A stretch of 6,183 nucleotides of DNA from Magnetovibrio sp. (GTDB lineage: Bacteria > Pseudomonadota > Alphaproteobacteria > Rhodospirillales > Magnetovibrionaceae). This document shows, piece after piece, positions 5,529-6,183 of this stretch. Both the position numbers and the translations under genes were made by a program. Within the stretch, counting starts at the first letter, position 1, and each line of letters begins with the position of its first letter. The notes beneath the pieces are model-generated. The model was given only the letters and a program-made list of their open reading frames with translations, made no database searches and had not been told where the DNA came from. The stretch covers positions 1-6,183 of the forward strand of contig JAESUA010000080.1 of NCBI GenBank assembly GCA_016763255.1. The letters are read 5' to 3'.

Positions 5529-6122
5529 ATGGCCCGCCCGCAAGAATTTGAAGTCAACGATGTGCTCGACCACGCCATGGAGGTGTTCTGGCACAAAGGC
5601 TTTGACGACACCTCGATCCAAGATTTGGTCGATGCCACCGGATTGAACCGCGGCTCGCTTTACAATGCGTTCGGCGACAAGGCCCACTTGTTCGCCGATG
5701 TTATGGATCGCTACCGCGCCCACTCGCTGGCCCGTTTGCTGGCCACGGCCCCAGATGACGCCTCACCGCGCCAGTTGATCCTTGATTTTTTGCAAGGTTT
5801 GGTCGATCGTGCGCGCTGCGATACGGATCACAAGGGCTGTTTGATCACCAACACCGCCGCCGGTCTTTATGGCTGCAACGAACACATGAGCACATGGATT
5901 CGCCAGACCCTCATCAGCCTTGAAGACGTTCTCAGCAATGTCATCGAACGTGGCCAACAACGCGGCGAAATCACCCGCCAATCCAGTCCGCGAGCGCTCG
6001 CCCGGTATTTGGTCAGCGCCGCCCAAGGTATCAATGTCATGGCCCGTGCCAAACCATGCCAAGACACCCTTCGCGACATCGTCACCAACACCATGCGCGC
6101 GCTTGAGCCTCAGTCTTCTTGA
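5529..6122 (+). CDS. TetR/AcrR-family transcriptional regulator
   Basis: A 197-residue repressor-type protein of typical family length. The N-terminal DNA-binding domain (about 5-55) opens MARPQEFEVNDVLDHAMEVFWHKGF. It has the helix-turn-helix DTSIQDLVDATGLNRGSLYNAFGDKAHLF (27-55), with the hallmark G.LY..F..K. The C-terminal domain (about 75-195) would bind a ligand and dimerise. It carries the KGCLITNTA segment (102-110) seen in one common TetR subgroup. Four cysteines (97, 104, 116, 177) leave room for redox or electrophile sensing, though nothing proves it. No strong Shine-Dalgarno sequence precedes 5529; the start fits the MARP opening frequent in the family. The gene follows rlmN by 73 bases. 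Its likeliest target is the gene beyond the right edge, whose upstream region begins here with a palindrome and a -35-like box. The ligand is unknown. Confidence 0.92.
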   Translation: MARPQEFEVNDVLDHAMEVFWHKGFDDTSIQDLVDATGLNRGSLYNAFGDKAHLFADVMDRYRAHSLARLLATAPDDASPRQLILDFLQGLVDRARCDTDHKGCLITNTAAGLYGCNEHMSTWIRQTLISLEDVLSNVIERGQQRGEITRQSSPRALARYLVSAAQGINVMARAKPCQDTLRDIVTNTMRALEPQSS

Positions 6123-6156
6123 ACCTTAAACTTCAACCTCTTCACCTTTAGTTGTT

Positions 6157-6164
6157 GAACGTTC
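6157..6164. promoter_or_regulatory. possible TetR operator core
   Basis: GAACGTTC is a perfect 8-bp palindrome inside an AT-rich tract, 34 bases past the TetR stop and 13 bases upstream of a TTGACC hexamer (6178-6183). The location suits an operator for the gene beyond the window. Palindromes of this length are common by chance, and the bases outside the core do not extend the symmetry. Confidence 0.3.
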
Positions 6165-6177
6165 GTTTAAAAATGAC

Positions 6178-6183
6178 TTGACC
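6178..6183 (+). promoter_or_regulatory. -35-like hexamer at the right edge
   Basis: TTGACC matches 5 of 6 bases of the sigma-70 -35 consensus. Any -10 box would fall outside the window, so the promoter cannot be confirmed. If real, it drives a plus-strand gene downstream of the TetR gene. Confidence 0.3.

Noticed and set aside
1..6183. A dedicated novel system such as defence, secretion or a biosynthetic cluster
   Set aside because: Genes face both directions, belong to unrelated common families and show no shared operon, repeats, mobile element or composition break.

Overview
The window looks like an ordinary stretch of alphaproteobacterial chromosome. It is fairly GC-rich and gene-dense, with short intergenic gaps and no mobile element, CRISPR array, rRNA or tRNA that I could see. 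An IalB-family secreted protein next to rlmN, a Rhizobium-type asparaginase, a small 'PEPHL' membrane protein and a DsrE-like exported protein together suggest the Rhodospirillales and relatives. That placement is inferred from protein flavour and has not been searched.

Layout. Minus strand, 1-1408: the N-terminal two thirds of an EamA/DMT-type transporter runs off the left edge (start at 676). Upstream of it in the same direction is a small two-helix membrane protein (781-1041). Positions 1042-1408 hold no confident gene. They contain a weak plus-strand ORF and a strong hairpin (1347-1374) that best fits as the terminator of the next minus-strand gene. That gene (1409-1873) encodes an exported DsrE-like protein with one conserved cysteine. 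It is divergent from a SpoU/TrmH-family RNA methyltransferase (2063-2662, plus). The methyltransferase converges on an asparaginase of the Rhizobium etli type (2694-3662, minus), with a possible shared hairpin between the two stops. From 3740 onwards everything is on the plus strand: an IalB-family secreted protein, rlmN, and a TetR-family regulator (5529-6122). The final 61 bases look like the start of a promoter region for a gene beyond the right edge.

The clearest anomaly is in rlmN. All catalytic residues of the family are encoded, but they are split between two reading frames by an out-of-frame junction at about 4957-4963. As written, the radical-SAM half and the C-terminal catalytic cysteine cannot be made as one protein. 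A 2-base deletion (real or a base-calling error) explains this best.

The genes look like unlinked housekeeping and accessory functions: transport, RNA methylation, amide hydrolysis, cell-envelope proteins and regulation. They do not form a dedicated pathway. I found no convincing evidence of a previously undescribed multi-gene system here. The findings below are local signals, and several are explicitly weak.
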